Assembly (NCBI GenBank): GCA_031396695.1
Contig: JANNLG010000190.1
Coordinates: 21,331 to 85,330, forward strand
Direction: 5' to 3'
DNA length: 64,000 nt
Source of the DNA: VGRW01 sp031396695
GTDB taxonomy: Bacteria > Myxococcota_A > UBA9160 > SZUA-336
Part shown: piece by piece, positions 41,446-49,590 of the stretch
How positions within the stretch are numbered: the first letter of the stretch is position 1
How the letters are laid out: each line of letters opens with the position of its first letter
Notes under the pieces: model-generated
Told to the model about the DNA's origin: nothing
The model's input: the letters and a program-made list of their open reading frames with translations, nothing else
Database searches by the model: none
Translations under genes and position numbers: made by a program

Positions 41446-42942
41446 CTAGACGATCGGCGCGAACGCGATCAGGTTGTCGAAGGACGCACCGGAGCCGAGG
41501 CCGTTCATCGGCAGCACCGATGCGAAGCTGCCCACACGGTTGTGCAGCGCCAGGTAGTTCAGGACGACCGCCTCGGACAGCAGCACCACGTTGTTCGCCA
41601 CCGCGGTGGCCGCGGTCTCGACCGAGCCGGACGGCCGGAAGTAGCCGATCTGGTTGGCGGTCGCGCGCGTGAGCGCGGGCCGGCCGGTCGGACTGTAGAC
41701 CAACACCAGCGCGGCCGCGGTGTCGGAGTTGTCGCCCTTCCAGATGCCCTTGCCGCGGCCGGCCGCCGAGTTGTCGAGCACTCCGTCGCTGGCGAGCGAC
41801 CCGTCGGAGATCACGTACAGCATCAGCGGCGCAGCGCGGCGCGCGGCGAACTCGAGCGCCGCACCCATCATCTGGCCGGCCATGAAGTCGCGCACCTCGC
41901 CGGTCGCGCGCGTGCTGTCGTGGTAGTCGTAGCCGCCTTCCTCGATCGTGCCCGCGCCCGCGTAGCCCTCGACCACGAGCTTCATCACCGCCGCGGTCTT
42001 GGCGAAGCGGCCCTGGTTGAGCTCGGCCGCGCTGAAGATCGGCGTCGCGCCGGTGGCGATGTCGGGGTCGGCTAGCGGATTCACCAGGTCCGGGTCCCCG
42101 TAGCGCCCGATCAGGTCCGTGGTCTGCGTGTAGTTGCAGAGGATCTGCGCTTCGAGCGCGGCGGACTCGTTCTCGCGCAGCATCTTGATCGCGCTGATCC
42201 GCTCGGCGGCCAGCGCGACCTGACCGGCTTGCGCCTGACTCAGGAGTGACACGAGATTGCCCGTGTCGATCAGACCCGTCGCGTCTCGCGACGAATCGAT
42301 CTTGGTCGGCCGCTTGGTCGGATCGATCATCGACATCGGGGACTCGGAGTTCCCGCCCGACTCCGAGGACTCCGACCCGATCAGCGTCACGAGCTCGCCG
42401 TCCGCGCCGGCGCGGTTGATGCCGTACATCGGATTCAGCGGGTTGTTGCTCGTGTCGTTGTCCGAGCGCGAGCAGAAGATCGTGCCGTTCACGTTCGCGC
42501 GCGTCGCCACCGAGGTCTTCGAGAGGATGCCGCGCAGGAACGCGCTGTCGGAGTGGAACGCGATGCCGAGCTCGGTGTTCACCTGCCCGGGGTTGCCCGG
42601 CGTCATGTCCGAGGGCAGTCCCATCTTCGAGTAGCCTTCCGCGGTCAACAGATCGAGCTGACCGCCCGGTCCGCCGACCAGCACGTTCGAGCCGGCGATG
42701 CTCGCGCCGCCGGCGAGATCGAGACACAGGAACGGGATCAGGCCCGCGCCCGCGCGCAGTACGCAGGTCGGTACCTGCGCGCTCGCGGTCGACGCGCGCA
42801 TCAGCGAGAGCACCGTCGGCGCCATCACCATCGCCGCGCCGGTGATGAAGCCCTGCGCGAGGAAGTCGCGCCGCGACACAGGCCGGCGGTGGTCCTGGTG
42901 TCGGAACGGAGCGTCCACGGGGTGGGGGTTCTTTCGTTTCAT
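41446..42942 (-). CDS. Tat-exported DUF1501-like protein
   Basis: A 498-residue protein with a twin-arginine signal SRRDFLAQGFITGAAMV near residues 22-38, so it is folded before export, probably with a cofactor or metal. The body resembles DUF1501/sulfatase-like proteins (ALLLYVISDGS-type APLMLYVISDGS, GYDYHDSTRATGEVRDFMAGQMMGAALEFA). DUF1501 proteins usually occur beside DUF1549/DUF1553 cytochromes, and here too CxxCH proteins precede it. ATG 42942 has a GAGGTG ribosome site and lies 20 bp after the upstream stop. Third gene of a leftward operon. Confidence 0.7.
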   Translation of the reverse strand: MKRKNPHPVDAPFRHQDHRRPVSRRDFLAQGFITGAAMVMAPTVLSLMRASTASAQVPTCVLRAGAGLIPFLCLDLAGGASIAGSNVLVGGPGGQLDLLTAEGYSKMGLPSDMTPGNPGQVNTELGIAFHSDSAFLRGILSKTSVATRANVNGTIFCSRSDNDTSNNPLNPMYGINRAGADGELVTLIGSESSESGGNSESPMSMIDPTKRPTKIDSSRDATGLIDTGNLVSLLSQAQAGQVALAAERISAIKMLRENESAALEAQILCNYTQTTDLIGRYGDPDLVNPLADPDIATGATPIFSAAELNQGRFAKTAAVMKLVVEGYAGAGTIEEGGYDYHDSTRATGEVRDFMAGQMMGAALEFAARRAAPLMLYVISDGSLASDGVLDNSAAGRGKGIWKGDNSDTAAALVLVYSPTGRPALTRATANQIGYFRPSGSVETAATAVANNVVLLSEAVVLNYLALHNRVGSFASVLPMNGLGSGASFDNLIAFAPIV

Positions 42943-42962
42943 CTCGCTCACCTCTTCCGGGC

Positions 42963-45122
42963 TCAGTGGATCTGCACTGCGGCGCTCGAGAGCACCGACG
43001 CACAGACGCCCTTCACCACGTTCCTCGTAGTACTCGCCGGGCACGACATCGCGGTACAGCCCGCGGTCAGCTGATCCAGCAGCGTGTCGAGATGCGGTCG
43101 CACTTCGGCCGCGGTCGGCTGATTCGCGAGACCCGTGCCGAGCATCTTCGCGCTGAGCGGGTTGATGATCTGATCGCGCGGACCGGTAGCTGCGAAGGTC
43201 GTCGCGGGCTGCGTCCAGTCGAAGCCCACACCGAAGAACGAGTTGCGCAGACCGGAGCTCTCGACCATCTGGTCGCAGTAGTCGAGCGCGAGCCGCGAGA
43301 TGCCCATCTGGTGGGCCGACACGAACGCCTCGACGTCGTTGTCGCTCGGCAGCGCCTGCACGAGCTCCAGGTAGGTCGCGCGCACCGCCGCGTTCGTGAC
43401 CGGCACGCCAGTCAGCTCCGACATCGAGTCGTTGATCTCCGCGAAGTCGCGGATGCCGATGCCCGCCGACGGCGATACCGCGACCGGCGGCGCCGGCGGC
43501 GAGCCGGGCAGATCCGCCATCGGCAGCGACGCGGAGCCGAGCGTGTCGAAGAAGATGTGGAACACGTCCTGGTCCGCGCCCAGATCCTTCGGCACCACCT
43601 GGCACTGGGTCGAGAGCCGGGTGCTGGTCTGCGTGATGGCGGTGTTCAGCATGCGGAAGCTCTGGCTCGCGACCGGCGCCACGCCGTTCACCGAAATGCG
43701 CACGGTCTGCACGTTGAAGCCGGTGAGCCCGGCCGTGTTCAGCACGGGCGCGCAGAACAGGTAGCTGTAGGCGTCGAACTCACTGACCGTGAACTCGACG
43801 TAGGCGTTCGGTGCGAGCGCACCGTCCAGCCCGAAGCGCAGCGTGTAGCGCCGGCTCGCGCCCGCCAGGTAGTTCTGCAGCATCACCGCTTCGCTCAGCA
43901 CGGTCTCGTAGATCGCGACGAACTTCACGATGCCCAGCCAGGTGCGGTTGTTGCTGACTTCGTTGCCGAGCGCGAAGCGGTAGTCCTGATTCCAGTTCAG
44001 CAGCAGATCGGCGGGCGTTTCGTCGACGTCGTCGGTGAAGACGCCGTTCACGAAGATGCGCCGGCCTCTCGTCTGGTCGTAGGTCAGCACGACGTGCTGC
44101 AGCATCGCCTGCAGGTCCTCGTCGGCGTCGGCGGTCGAGAGGCTCGGATCGCCGTTCGCGTTCACGTCCGGATTCACGCTGCGATTGCGCGCGACGTAGT
44201 TGTACATGACCTGGCCGAGCATGAAGTTGCGCTCGCCCGTGCCGTTCGCGTACGTGATGATGCGCGCCGGGCCTTCCTGCGTGGTGTTCGCGGGGATCAG
44301 CCACGCCTCGATCGAGTACTCCTGTGTGCCACTGCCGCTGGCGAGCTCGTTGTAGAGCTTGCGGCTGTCGGTGGCGTTGGCCATCGCCTTGCCGCCGTTG
44401 AACTCGAGGCCGCCGCCCGAAACCCAGGCCACCTCGCCGTCGAGTGCGAGGTTCATGGTCGGACCGACCATGCTGGTGTCGAGCGCGATTGCGCCCGCGC
44501 CTTCCTCGAGCTTCCACAGCGCGATCGGATTGCCGTCGAAGCGGCCGCTCGGCGCCAGCGTCGCGGAGAGCAGCGAGCGCCCGTCGCTCGAAATGATCGT
44601 GGTGGGAATCGTGTTGCCCGGCGCGTTCGGATCGGGCGGCGTGGTGACCACCACCAGATCGGCCCAGGCCTGGATCGCGGCCTGCATCTGGTCGGCGTCC
44701 AACGCGCAGTCGTTCCAGCAGAAGTGCCGATCCGTGCGCAGCCGCTGCACGAGCCGCGAGCGCGAGGGGTCGAGCAGGTTCACCTTCTGGTTGTCGATCA
44801 CCGCGCGGAACGCGGTCTCACCGTCCGGGTGGGCGATGTGCGGGAAGCCCGGGCCCGAGCCCACGTGACACGTTACGCAGTACTGCGTCGTGATCGGGTG
44901 GACGTTGGCCACGAAGGCTGCCTGGCCGATCGCGCCGCCGCCGGCGGGCACGCCGACGCCGACCGCGCCGGAGCCGGCGCCGCCCGTGTTGGACGGAACG
45001 TTGGTCGGCGCTGAGCCGATGTCGCGACCGTCGCTGCCACCGCCGCCACCGCCGCTACAGCCCGCGGCGGAAACCAGCACAACGAGAGACAGCGCGAGCG
45101 TCTTGAGCTGCATCTTCGTCAT
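42963..45122 (-). CDS. LamG-like lipoprotein with one c-type heme motif
   Basis: A 719-residue lipoprotein. The lipobox is SAAGC (Cys22), followed by a Gly/Ser linker. CVTCH at 82-86 is a single heme c attachment site, inside ITTQYCVTCHVGSGPGFPH. Residues about 190-400 look like a LamG/concanavalin-like beta-sandwich (SIEAWLIPAN, HVVLTYDQTRGRRIFVNG). The rest holds repeated RFGLDGAL/FSVSE-type strands and several Cys. ATG 45122 sits 3 bp after the upstream stop. The combination of heme and LamG recalls surface cytochromes of planctomycete-type operons. Substrate unknown. Confidence 0.75.
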   Translation of the reverse strand: MTKMQLKTLALSLVVLVSAAGCSGGGGGGSDGRDIGSAPTNVPSNTGGAGSGAVGVGVPAGGGAIGQAAFVANVHPITTQYCVTCHVGSGPGFPHIAHPDGETAFRAVIDNQKVNLLDPSRSRLVQRLRTDRHFCWNDCALDADQMQAAIQAWADLVVVTTPPDPNAPGNTIPTTIISSDGRSLLSATLAPSGRFDGNPIALWKLEEGAGAIALDTSMVGPTMNLALDGEVAWVSGGGLEFNGGKAMANATDSRKLYNELASGSGTQEYSIEAWLIPANTTQEGPARIITYANGTGERNFMLGQVMYNYVARNRSVNPDVNANGDPSLSTADADEDLQAMLQHVVLTYDQTRGRRIFVNGVFTDDVDETPADLLLNWNQDYRFALGNEVSNNRTWLGIVKFVAIYETVLSEAVMLQNYLAGASRRYTLRFGLDGALAPNAYVEFTVSEFDAYSYLFCAPVLNTAGLTGFNVQTVRISVNGVAPVASQSFRMLNTAITQTSTRLSTQCQVVPKDLGADQDVFHIFFDTLGSASLPMADLPGSPPAPPVAVSPSAGIGIRDFAEINDSMSELTGVPVTNAAVRATYLELVQALPSDNDVEAFVSAHQMGISRLALDYCDQMVESSGLRNSFFGVGFDWTQPATTFAATGPRDQIINPLSAKMLGTGLANQPTAAEVRPHLDTLLDQLTAGCTAMSCPASTTRNVVKGVCASVLSSAAVQIH

Positions 45123-45125
45123 CGC

Positions 45126-46301
45126 TCAATTCCCCATGCAGAATGCAGCCGTCTCCGCGAAGACCAGCTTCATGCTGCGGTTCCCTGCCTCGAAGTCGTC
45201 GGCGATGGTCTGCACCGCGGCGCGGTCGGTGGCCGACTCGGGCGCGCGCAGACACACGCGACGGAACACTTTCTCGACCTGGCACTCGGAGAACGCGCGG
45301 CTCGCCGAGACTTCCATGCCCAGGCTCTTCATGCCGTTGCCGGAGCTCGTCGCTCCGCGCCAGCCGAGCGACGAGTTCGGTCCTGCGCGCCACAAGTTGA
45401 TCCAGCTGTCGTCGATCGTGACGTAGCCGCCGGGGTAGGTGTTGGCGTTGATCAGGTGCTTGGCCGAGACGTTGCCGGGCGTGTAGACGACGCGAGCCGC
45501 CGCCTCGTCCCACTCGAAGAACGCGTAGGCGCCGGAGAGCGGATCCATGCCGCTGTGACAGCCGACGCAGGTGTTGTGGAAGATGCGGCTGTCGCCGCCC
45601 GGGCTGCGCCCGATGTCCTGGCGGATGCGATCCGCCGGCCGCGTAATGTCGTTCAGCTGCTCCATGTCGCGGCACAGGAAGTTCATGGCCGTGAAGCGCC
45701 ACATGCGCCGGTTCGTGCCGGCGGAGAAGAACGCCTCGCCCGCGGCGCGTGTGGTCAGCACACCTGCAGTGGCGGCGGCCGGAAGCGGTCCGCCCGGAAG
45801 CGTCGACTGCAGCCGGCGCACCAGCACGTTCGGGTCCGACAGATCGGCGCGATTCTGCTCGAGCTGCTGGTAGTGGACGTTGTCGGTCTGCGAGTAGCCG
45901 CCGCCCGCGCCGGTGTAGACGATGTCGCCGTACAGCACCTGATCGAAGGGCACGTCGTCGCGGATCATGCCGATGACCGTGGCGGTGTAGTCGTTCAAGT
46001 CCTCGAACACCGTCTGCGGCACGTTCGTCCAGGGCGTGGCGAAGTTCTTCAGCGACGAGATGTAGAAGATCGGGTTCGCCATGGCCGTGTGCGCCGCTGC
46101 CACGGGATCGTTGTCGACCTCGATCGAGGACTGCATGGAGGTCAGCACGGCCTCGCTGGGCGGTACGCCCACGAGTCGGTCGTGCATGCGCTTGGCCTGC
46201 TCGCGCGGGCCGGCGAAGCCGTTCCCTGGCCAGCTCGCGACCAGACCGAGTACGAGCACGGCGGCGAGCGGAGTGCCGCGCAGAGTCCGATGCCAGTCCA
46301 T
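45126..46301 (-). CDS. Exported protein with a c-type heme motif
   Basis: A 391-residue protein with an N-terminal signal peptide (about 1-30). A single heme c motif CVGCH is at 245-249 in HNTCVGCHSGMDPLSGAYAFFEWD, a context like the DUF1588/DUF1585-type cytochromes in which the heme site precedes a MDP(L/I)G block. A later Cys-containing end (FSECQVEKVFRRVC, AAFCMGN) resembles the same group. ATG 46301 has a GAGGAG ribosome site. First gene of the leftward redox operon, with CRP-like boxes upstream. Confidence 0.75.
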   Translation of the reverse strand: MDWHRTLRGTPLAAVLVLGLVASWPGNGFAGPREQAKRMHDRLVGVPPSEAVLTSMQSSIEVDNDPVAAAHTAMANPIFYISSLKNFATPWTNVPQTVFEDLNDYTATVIGMIRDDVPFDQVLYGDIVYTGAGGGYSQTDNVHYQQLEQNRADLSDPNVLVRRLQSTLPGGPLPAAATAGVLTTRAAGEAFFSAGTNRRMWRFTAMNFLCRDMEQLNDITRPADRIRQDIGRSPGGDSRIFHNTCVGCHSGMDPLSGAYAFFEWDEAAARVVYTPGNVSAKHLINANTYPGGYVTIDDSWINLWRAGPNSSLGWRGATSSGNGMKSLGMEVSASRAFSECQVEKVFRRVCLRAPESATDRAAVQTIADDFEAGNRSMKLVFAETAAFCMGN

Positions 46302-46363
46302 GTGCTGCTCCTCGACGCCCCTCGCCGATGCGGACTCTTCGGCCTTTCTCGCCGAATCCCTTC

Positions 46364-46377
46364 GTGAGCCGGCTCAC
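46364..46377. promoter_or_regulatory. CRP/FNR-family-like palindrome, site 1
   Basis: GTGAGCCGGCTCAC is a perfect 14-bp palindrome with GTGA-N6-TCAC spacing, followed by AAG. It lies 63 bp upstream of the leftward heme-protein gene start. Confidence 0.6.
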
Positions 46378-46458
46378 AAGCGCCGATTCGCTCGTACGCT
46401 CATCGGTGTAGAGCAGAGAGCTGCGCAAAACTTGCGTATTCCCCGCGTCGGAGCTGCG

Positions 46459-46472
46459 GTGAGCGCAGTCAC
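46459..46472. promoter_or_regulatory. CRP/FNR-family-like palindrome, site 2
   Basis: GTGAGCGCAGTCAC has the same GTGA-N6-TCAC spacing and the same AAG extension as site 1. It lies 63 bp upstream of the TlpA start at 46536. The two sites are placed symmetrically with respect to the two divergent operons. Confidence 0.6.
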
Positions 46473-46535
46473 AAGGCAAGACGCATGCATGACGATGAAG
46501 TGCAGGGAAGCGAGGGGACGAAGGAAGCCGCGACC

Positions 46536-47069
46536 ATGCAGAAGTACGGATGGATGGAGAGTGCGATCACAAAGTGGCTCGCGGTGTCGGCCACTACGGT
46601 GGGGTTGCTGCTCGTCTCCGGCGCCACACGCGCCGCGGACGAAGGCGAACCCGCGCCCGCGTTCTCCGCCAGCAAGCTCGGCGGCGACGGCAACATTTCG
46701 CTCAGCTCCTATCGCGGCAAGGTCGTGTACCTGGACTTCTGGGCTTCCTGGTGCGCGCCCTGTCAGGCCGCGCTGCCCGCGCTCGAAGAGCTGCGCAAGG
46801 AATTTCCCGCGGACCAGTTCCAGGTGATCGCGGTGAACGTGGACACCGATCCCGAGAAGGCGCTGCGTCTGCTCGCGAAGCACAAGATCGGCTACCCGAG
46901 CGCCGCCGATCCCGAAGGCCGGCTGCCGGAGACGTTCGGACTGAAGACCATGCCGACGTCCTATCTGATCGATCGCTCGGGCGTCGTGCGCCTGGTGCAC
47001 CCGGGCTTCCGCAACAGCGACGTCGAGCACCTGCGCGCTCGGATCAAGACTCTGGTGGAGGCAAAGTGA
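46536..47069 (+). CDS. TlpA/ResA-type thioredoxin
   Basis: A 177-residue exported thiol-disulfide oxidoreductase. An N-terminal signal segment (about 12-34) is followed by a thioredoxin fold with WCAPC (Cys73, Cys76) and the cis-Pro in KTMPTSYL. TlpA/ResA proteins reduce disulfides outside the cytoplasm, often for cytochrome c maturation or redox partners. ATG 46536 is chosen because AGGAAG precedes it at 8 nt; in-frame ATGs at 46485 and 46554 are alternatives. The DUF4266 gene starts in its stop codon (TGATG). Confidence 0.88.
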   Translation: MQKYGWMESAITKWLAVSATTVGLLLVSGATRAADEGEPAPAFSASKLGGDGNISLSSYRGKVVYLDFWASWCAPCQAALPALEELRKEFPADQFQVIAVNVDTDPEKALRLLAKHKIGYPSAADPEGRLPETFGLKTMPTSYLIDRSGVVRLVHPGFRNSDVEHLRARIKTLVEAK

Positions 47070-47374
47070 TGAGGCGGATCGCGCTCTGCGCTCTCGCGCT
47101 CGTGTTGTCCGGCTGCGGCACGTTCTCGTGGCCGGGCTCGGAGCTTCCCGACTACGCCGAGTACACCGAAGAGCCCAAGAGCTATCTCGAGATCTGCCTC
47201 GAGCACGACTACCTGCTGCGCGTGAAACCGTGGGAACGCGCGGTGCTCTCGCGCACCGACATGGCTTGGGTGCCCGACCCGCTCGAAGGCGCGCGCCGCG
47301 GCCACACGTTCTTCAGCAAGGAAGCCACGATGCCGGGCGGCAGCGCAGGCGGCGGGGGCTGCGGATGCAACTAG
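47069..47374 (+). CDS. DUF4266 lipoprotein
   Basis: A 101-residue lipoprotein with lipobox LSGC (Cys16). The mature part WERAVLSRTDMAWVPDPLEGARRGHTFFSKEAT is the DUF4266 signature, and the end is Gly/Cys-rich (GGSAGGGGCGCN). DUF4266 genes are known next to DUF3570 and ApbE genes, as here. It could be a small surface or periplasmic partner of the predicted outer-membrane DUF3570 protein. Function is unknown. Its last 10 bp overlap the DUF3570 gene. Confidence 0.85.
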   Translation: MRRIALCALALVLSGCGTFSWPGSELPDYAEYTEEPKSYLEICLEHDYLLRVKPWERAVLSRTDMAWVPDPLEGARRGHTFFSKEATMPGGSAGGGGCGCN

Positions 47375-48603
47375 GGCGACGGCTGCGGAGGGGGAAGGAG
47401 AGCGCCGCACTGCGCGCGCTCCAGGCCAGCGCGCTCGCGCTCTCGGGCATGGCGCAGGTCGCCTCGGCCGATTCGCCGATCGACCGGGTCTACACGTCGT
47501 ACAGCTTCTCGTACTACGACGAGGACGAGATCGAGGATTCGAAGGGTCTGCCCAACGCCGACCGGGAACGCTATTCGGTGTCGACCCACCAGGCGATGAT
47601 CGCGGCGCCGCTCACCGACCGGCTCGACTTCTCGCTCGAGGTCACGCACGAGACCATGAGCGGCGCGAGCCCGTGGTACACGGCGCCCGATGCTGCTGGC
47701 GCGCCGATCCAGGTGCTCTCGGGCCCGACCATCGAGGACGAGCGCAACGACTTCCTGCTCACGACCAACTACTACTACGACAACGCGCGGATGGGCGTGA
47801 CGACCGGCTACTCGAGCGAGAACGACTACGACGCGATCAACCTCTCCTTCGACGGAGAGACGCATTTCAACGAGAAGAACACGACGCTCTCGGGCGGCAT
47901 CGGGATGTCGTACGACCAGATCGAGCCGACCGATCCGGAGCTCGACGCCACGCGGCCGGAGAGCGAGAAGAAGCAGACGTACTTTCTGAACGTCGGGCTC
48001 GCGCAGATCCTGAACCGGCGTTCCGTCGTGCAGTCGAGCGTTTCGTACGCCTTCGGCACCGGCTATCTCTCGGATCCGTACAAGAAGGTGTTCCGATTCG
48101 GCGGCACGTTCTTCCCCGACGAGCGGCCCGGCGATCGCCACGCGATCTCGTGGCTCACGCGCTACCGGCGGCACATCGAGGAATTCGAAGCGACGCTGCA
48201 CCTGTCCTACCAGTACTACATCGACACCTGGGAGGTCAGCTCGCACACGATCGAGGTCGCCTGGTACCAGTCGTACGGCGACAACCTGCAGATCACGCCG
48301 AACGTCCGCTACTACACGCAAAACGAAGCGGACATGTACGTGGGCTACCTGCCGATCACCGCGAACGGCAGCGGCGAGTTCTCGAGCGACTACCGCTTGT
48401 CGACCTACGGCGCGCTCGGGCTCGGGTTGAAGGGTGAGTACACGTTCCGCACCGGCTGGTTCACCGACATCGAGTGGACGGCCAAGCTCTCCTACGAGCG
48501 CTACCTGTCGAGCGGCGATCTCGCGTTCTCGACGCCGTCGGTCGAGGCACCGGGGCTGGTCAGCTTCGACGTGTTCTCGGTCGGCTTCAACGCGAAGTTC
48601 TAG
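47365..48603 (+). CDS. DUF3570 beta-strand-rich outer-envelope protein
   Basis: A 412-residue DUF3570 protein. From ATG 47365 the N-terminus reads as a signal peptide (basic MQLGRRLRRGKES, then ALQASALALSGMAQVASA). The rest alternates aromatic-rich strands with Asp/Ser-rich turns (RVYTSYSFSYYDEDEIED, RHIEEFEATLHLSYQYY, VRYYTQNEADMYVGYL) and ends VGFNAKF with a C-terminal Phe, typical of an outer-membrane beta-barrel. The longer upstream frame lacks a signal and is rejected. Follows DUF4266 with a 10-bp overlap. Confidence 0.85.
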   Translation: MQLGRRLRRGKESAALRALQASALALSGMAQVASADSPIDRVYTSYSFSYYDEDEIEDSKGLPNADRERYSVSTHQAMIAAPLTDRLDFSLEVTHETMSGASPWYTAPDAAGAPIQVLSGPTIEDERNDFLLTTNYYYDNARMGVTTGYSSENDYDAINLSFDGETHFNEKNTTLSGGIGMSYDQIEPTDPELDATRPESEKKQTYFLNVGLAQILNRRSVVQSSVSYAFGTGYLSDPYKKVFRFGGTFFPDERPGDRHAISWLTRYRRHIEEFEATLHLSYQYYIDTWEVSSHTIEVAWYQSYGDNLQITPNVRYYTQNEADMYVGYLPITANGSGEFSSDYRLSTYGALGLGLKGEYTFRTGWFTDIEWTAKLSYERYLSSGDLAFSTPSVEAPGLVSFDVFSVGFNAKF

Positions 48604-48607
48604 CGCC

Positions 48608-49507
48608 GTGCTGCTCGCGCGCCGCCCGTTCCGAGCGATGGGCTCACCGTGCGAGCTGCACCTGTACGGCGAATCGCGAAAGCTCTGCGACGCGTTGATC
48701 GAGCGCGCGATCGCCGAGGTCGCGCGGCTCGAGCGCAAGTACTCGCGCTACCGCGACGACAGCGTGACGAGCGCCGTCAATCGCAGCGCGGGCGACGCGA
48801 CCGGCGTGCTCGTCGACGACGAGACCGCGAGCCTGCTCGACTACGCGTCGACCGCGCACGCCAGCAGCGGGGGACTGTTCGATCCCACCTCGGGCGTGTT
48901 GCGCCGCGCTTGGAACTTCAAGTCGGGACGCATTCCCGCGCGCGCGGAGCTCGACGCCGTGCTGCCGCTGGTCGGTTGGGAGCGACTCGTCTGGCGACGG
49001 CCGAAGCTGGTGCTGCCGCGGATCGGCATGGAGCTCGACTTCGGCGGCTTCGTGAAGGAGTACGCCGCGGATCGCGTAGTCGAGCTGTGCCGCGCGGGCG
49101 GCGCCCGACACGGAATGGTGGACCTCGGCGGCGACCTCGCGGTGATCGGGCCGCACCCCGACGAAAAGCCATGGATCGTGGGCATCCGCGATCCGCGTGC
49201 GCCGCAGGGCGCGATGGCGAGCGTGCGGCTTCCCGGCTGCGCGATCGCGACCAGCGGCGACTACGAGCGCTGCATGATCGTCGACGGCGTGCGCTACACG
49301 CACGTGCTCGATCCGCGCACCGGCTGGCCGGTCACCGGCATGCGCAGCGTGAGCGTGGTCGCGGATCGCTGCCTGGTCGCGGGCACGGCCACGACCGTCG
49401 CGATGCTGATGGGCTCGCGCGAAGGCGCGCGCTGGCTCGACGAGCTCGGACTCCCGAACCTGCGCATGGACGACGCCGGCACGATCAGCGGCACGCTGAC
49501 TGGTTGA
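48608..49507 (+). CDS. apbE: FAD:protein FMN transferase (ApbE family)
   Basis: A 299-residue ApbE-type enzyme that attaches FMN from FAD covalently to Thr/Ser of target proteins. RAMGSPCELHL opens the domain; LDFGGFVKEYAADRVVE, the DLGGDLAVIGPHPDEKPW block and HVLDPRTGWPV are FAD- and Mg-binding. TTVAMLMGS follows at the end. No signal peptide is visible, unlike many exported ApbE proteins, so it may act in the cytoplasm or the N-terminus is mis-set. GTG 48608, 4 bp after the DUF3570 stop. No flavinylation target motif was found in this operon. Confidence 0.9.
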   Translation: MLLARRPFRAMGSPCELHLYGESRKLCDALIERAIAEVARLERKYSRYRDDSVTSAVNRSAGDATGVLVDDETASLLDYASTAHASSGGLFDPTSGVLRRAWNFKSGRIPARAELDAVLPLVGWERLVWRRPKLVLPRIGMELDFGGFVKEYAADRVVELCRAGGARHGMVDLGGDLAVIGPHPDEKPWIVGIRDPRAPQGAMASVRLPGCAIATSGDYERCMIVDGVRYTHVLDPRTGWPVTGMRSVSVVADRCLVAGTATTVAMLMGSREGARWLDELGLPNLRMDDAGTISGTLTG

Positions 49508-49508
49508 C

Positions 49509-49590
49509 TTCGCTCGGCTACGCCTCGCTGCGCGCGACGCTGCGCGTCGCTTGCGGGCGCCGCCGCGGGCGGCCGCGGACGGCGCCCGGC
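49509..49590. repeat. GC-rich repeat, copy C, inside a gene end
   Basis: The core (49511-49535) matches copy B (5880-5904) with one mismatch in 25 positions. A hairpin-rich GGCGCC/GCGGGCGGCCGCGG part follows. Unlike copies A and B it lies inside the 3' end of the TetR coding sequence and encodes its Arg-rich tail. Confidence 0.5.
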
